From: a virus
DNA length: 23,272 nucleotides
Direction: 5' to 3' (one strand)
Virus record (IMG/VR): IMGVR_UViG_3300021182_000034
Span: 1 to 23,272 of that record
The notes beneath the pieces were generated by a model. The model was not told where the DNA came from, searched no databases, and saw nothing but the letters and a program-made list of their open reading frames with translations. The position numbers and the translations under genes are program-made. Shown here one piece after another: positions 21,672-23,272 of the stretch (position 1 is the stretch's first letter; every line of letters starts with the position of its first letter).

Positions 21672-22605
21672 TACATTCGTAATCCCGATAATTAGAGAAG
21701 ATCTGATCTATCGGTGTCTTGAGACCCTCTACAAGCACACACCGCCCAACTTCTATGTTTACATCGTAGACCAGACCCCGAATGGTCTAGATCAGAAGCT
21801 CTTGCGTGAGGCGTACCAGAATCTAATGGTTATTCGTACTCCTAAGACTCTCGTACACACTACGGGGAACCTAGGGTTCGCTAAGGCTACTAACCTGGCG
21901 ATCAAACTGGTAGAGACCCCCTACTTTACGATGTGTAACGACGATGTGGAGTTCTTGAATGAGAAGTGGTGGCAGGGAGTTCTTGATACTTTTGATAGAA
22001 CCGACAAGGCCACTCCTGATCGTCCTACGGTATCAGTGACACCAAGTTCGTTTAACTTCCCCGGCTGGAGCTTAGGGCGTGATACGAACCTCTCGATCTT
22101 GCCCTACAAGGAGGATTACTCAGAGGAGGAGTACGACTCACTCGTAAATGATGATCATTACTTAAATGAGCATCTAACCCTTCATCCTGATACGGTGATC
22201 GATGGTATCACTTTCTACTGCTCAGTATTCAAGACCGAGAAGTTCCTAGAGATCGGTATGCTCGATGAGAAGTACTACCCGGGTGGAGGCGAAGATTATG
22301 ACTGGTGTTGTCTAGCCTATATGAAGAACTACCGATGCGTTGGTACAACGATGAGTTGGGTCTTCCACCACTGGAGTAAATCATTCGCTACGATTCAAGA
22401 GAAGGAGGCCGTGAAAGCTCTCATTGACCCGAGCCTTGTATGGAACCAGAACCACGTTAAGTGGGGTGAGAACTTCGATACCTGGGGCGTGAAGTGTCCT
22501 CAGTGTAATCAACAAATGCGAGTTAATGACGATCCGAATGTTGCCTGGTGCAGTAACGGCCACCCGCCCTATGAGATTCCCCTGGAAACCATTACACCTC
22601 TCTAG
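21664..22605 (+). CDS. GT2-type glycosyltransferase with C-terminal zinc ribbon
   Basis: A 313-residue protein with GGAGG five bases upstream and an eight-base overlap with the previous gene. The GT-A domain (about 1-240) has F-V-I-P-I (5-9), Y-I-V-D-Q (33-37), G-N-L-G-F-A-K-A-T-N (68-77), the metal site C-N-D-D-V (91-95) and G-G-G-E-D-Y-D-W (207-214) as catalytic region, all typical of rhamnosyltransferase-like GT2. The last 40 residues add C278-P-Q-C281 and C296-S-N-G-H300, a zinc ribbon unusual in this family. It may position the enzyme on its substrate or on a partner. Last gene of the operon. Confidence 0.85.
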   Translation: MDNTFVIPIIREDLIYRCLETLYKHTPPNFYVYIVDQTPNGLDQKLLREAYQNLMVIRTPKTLVHTTGNLGFAKATNLAIKLVETPYFTMCNDDVEFLNEKWWQGVLDTFDRTDKATPDRPTVSVTPSSFNFPGWSLGRDTNLSILPYKEDYSEEEYDSLVNDDHYLNEHLTLHPDTVIDGITFYCSVFKTEKFLEIGMLDEKYYPGGGEDYDWCCLAYMKNYRCVGTTMSWVFHHWSKSFATIQEKEAVKALIDPSLVWNQNHVKWGENFDTWGVKCPQCNQQMRVNDDPNVAWCSNGHPPYEIPLETITPL

Positions 22606-22679
22606 ACCCTAGTTATCCATACCTACGGCTGTCATATTTTATCTATGGAATACGTAATTAGAATTAGGGGTGCTTTGTA
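22606..22679. other. Intergenic gap before the fibre-like gene
   Basis: 74 bases, AT-rich. It holds AGGGG (about 22666-22670) as a distant ribosome binding site, a -10-like TAGAAT (22659-22664) with no convincing -35, and a short CCCTA/TAGGG inverted repeat at its two ends. No clear terminator follows the glycosyltransferase operon, so read-through into the next gene is possible. Confidence 0.4.
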
Positions 22680-23272
22680 ATGGCACTAGCACTAGACGGC
22701 TCAAATACCGCCAATAACGTTGCTAAAGTTATTTCGTGTACCCTAACAACTACATCCACTAATGACTTAATAATAGCGGTTATAAGTACAGCAAATGCTG
22801 GTACAGGGGGTGCTACTTTTGTAGGGCTATCTGGCTGGACACAATACTTTCTTGAATCTCAGAGTGCCACTTGTGGCATTATGGTTTACTATACAACTTC
22901 AGCAAGCACTCTAAGTTCTCAGTCTATTGTTGCGACCTTAGGTGCTGTTGGTGAAGAACCATCTACAATGACCGTATTTGGTGTGAGTGGGGCAAACCTT
23001 ACTACTCCATTCGATACTAACGTATCACTACCTGCTTTCTTGGGTAAATCCGGCTCAACTACCACCAACGCCGTGACGGGTGTTTCAACCTCTAATGCTA
23101 ATGACATGATAGTTCAAGTAACTGGACTACCCAATACAAGTGGTGGGTTTACGGCTGGAACAATAGGTGGTAATACAACTACTCCAATCCAAAGCGGAAG
23201 TACTTACGCAGGGGTACAATACTCGATAGTATCATCAACTCAAAGCAGTATTACCTGTACCGCAAACTGGAC
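22680..23272 (+). CDS. Fibre- or adhesin-like beta-rich protein (partial, runs off the window)
   Basis: ATG 22680 opens a frame with no stop through the last base, giving 197 residues so far. It is rich in S, T, G, N, V and A with almost no lysine, and shows repeated short strands and no helix, membrane or enzyme motif. Segments such as N-D-L-I-I-A-V, S-G-W-T-Q and V-S-G-A-N-x-x-x-P-F-D-T-N-V are recurrent in phage tail-fibre and surface-adhesin proteins with a jelly-roll or immunoglobulin-like fold. The codon bias towards A and T looks stronger than in the upstream transferases. A receptor-binding role and a glycan-acceptor role are both inference. Confidence 0.6.
   Translation, partial: MALALDGSNTANNVAKVISCTLTTTSTNDLIIAVISTANAGTGGATFVGLSGWTQYFLESQSATCGIMVYYTTSASTLSSQSIVATLGAVGEEPSTMTVFGVSGANLTTPFDTNVSLPAFLGKSGSTTTNAVTGVSTSNANDMIVQVTGLPNTSGGFTAGTIGGNTTTPIQSGSTYAGVQYSIVSSTQSSITCTANW

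Overview
The window is part of the genome of a tailed double-stranded DNA bacteriophage (Caudoviricetes). It is either free or a prophage; no integrase, attachment site or host flanking gene is visible. The evidence is a co-linear head-assembly block: terminase large subunit, portal, two small proteins, acidic scaffold, small probable decoration protein, HK97-fold major capsid protein. Almost every gene has an AAGGAG-type ribosome binding site, UGA is used as a stop, and clear sigma70-like promoter and intrinsic terminator signals are present. The host is therefore a bacterium using the standard code. The sequence does not identify it.

Layout. (1) Positions 2-1657, rightward: a gene tail, a coiled-coil-like protein, a KhpA-like KH-domain RNA-binding protein, a helix-turn-helix protein that is the best candidate for the small terminase subunit, a zinc-knuckle protein and a low-complexity peptide. 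(2) Positions 1661-3657, leftward: a complete six-gene transcription unit of small accessory proteins. It has a recognisable promoter (TTGACT-18-TATACT), a UUCG-loop terminator, two intergenic hairpins, and a first gene of only 40 codons. (3) Positions 3581-4166: a divergent, AT-rich non-coding region. The leaders on its two sides share the motif TACGTGGTA, and the rightward leader carries nested hairpins. (4) Positions 4167-5413: small rightward genes, namely two membrane proteins, a probable ribbon-helix-helix/zinc protein, a low-molecular-weight protein tyrosine phosphatase-like protein, a 21-codon transmembrane peptide and a lysine-rich protein. (5) Positions 5423-14009: packaging and head genes, then a structural protein with a Ser/Thr-only tail, a tandem pair of paralogous 109-residue proteins and a small zinc protein, closed by a strong terminator.

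(6) Positions 14042-22605: after a new promoter-like site there are eleven genes, each overlapping the next by 1-20 bases. Seven are glycosyltransferases or glycosyltransferase-like proteins of the GT2, GT4 and CgeB types, and one is a degenerate GT-A protein. The others are a SAM methyltransferase, a polysaccharide-deacetylase-like protein and a small zinc protein. (7) From 22680 to the window edge: the start of a Ser/Thr/Gly-rich, probably beta-structured fibre or adhesin gene.

How it works together (inference). Regions 4-5 package DNA and build the head. Region 6 looks like a self-contained glycan-building pathway with assembly, methylation and deacetylation steps. It sits inside the virion structural region rather than among host-takeover genes. 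The most economical idea is that it decorates virion proteins; the Ser/Thr tail encoded about 0.9 kb upstream and the fibre gene just downstream are the obvious candidate acceptors. The alternative is remodelling of the host cell-surface glycan.
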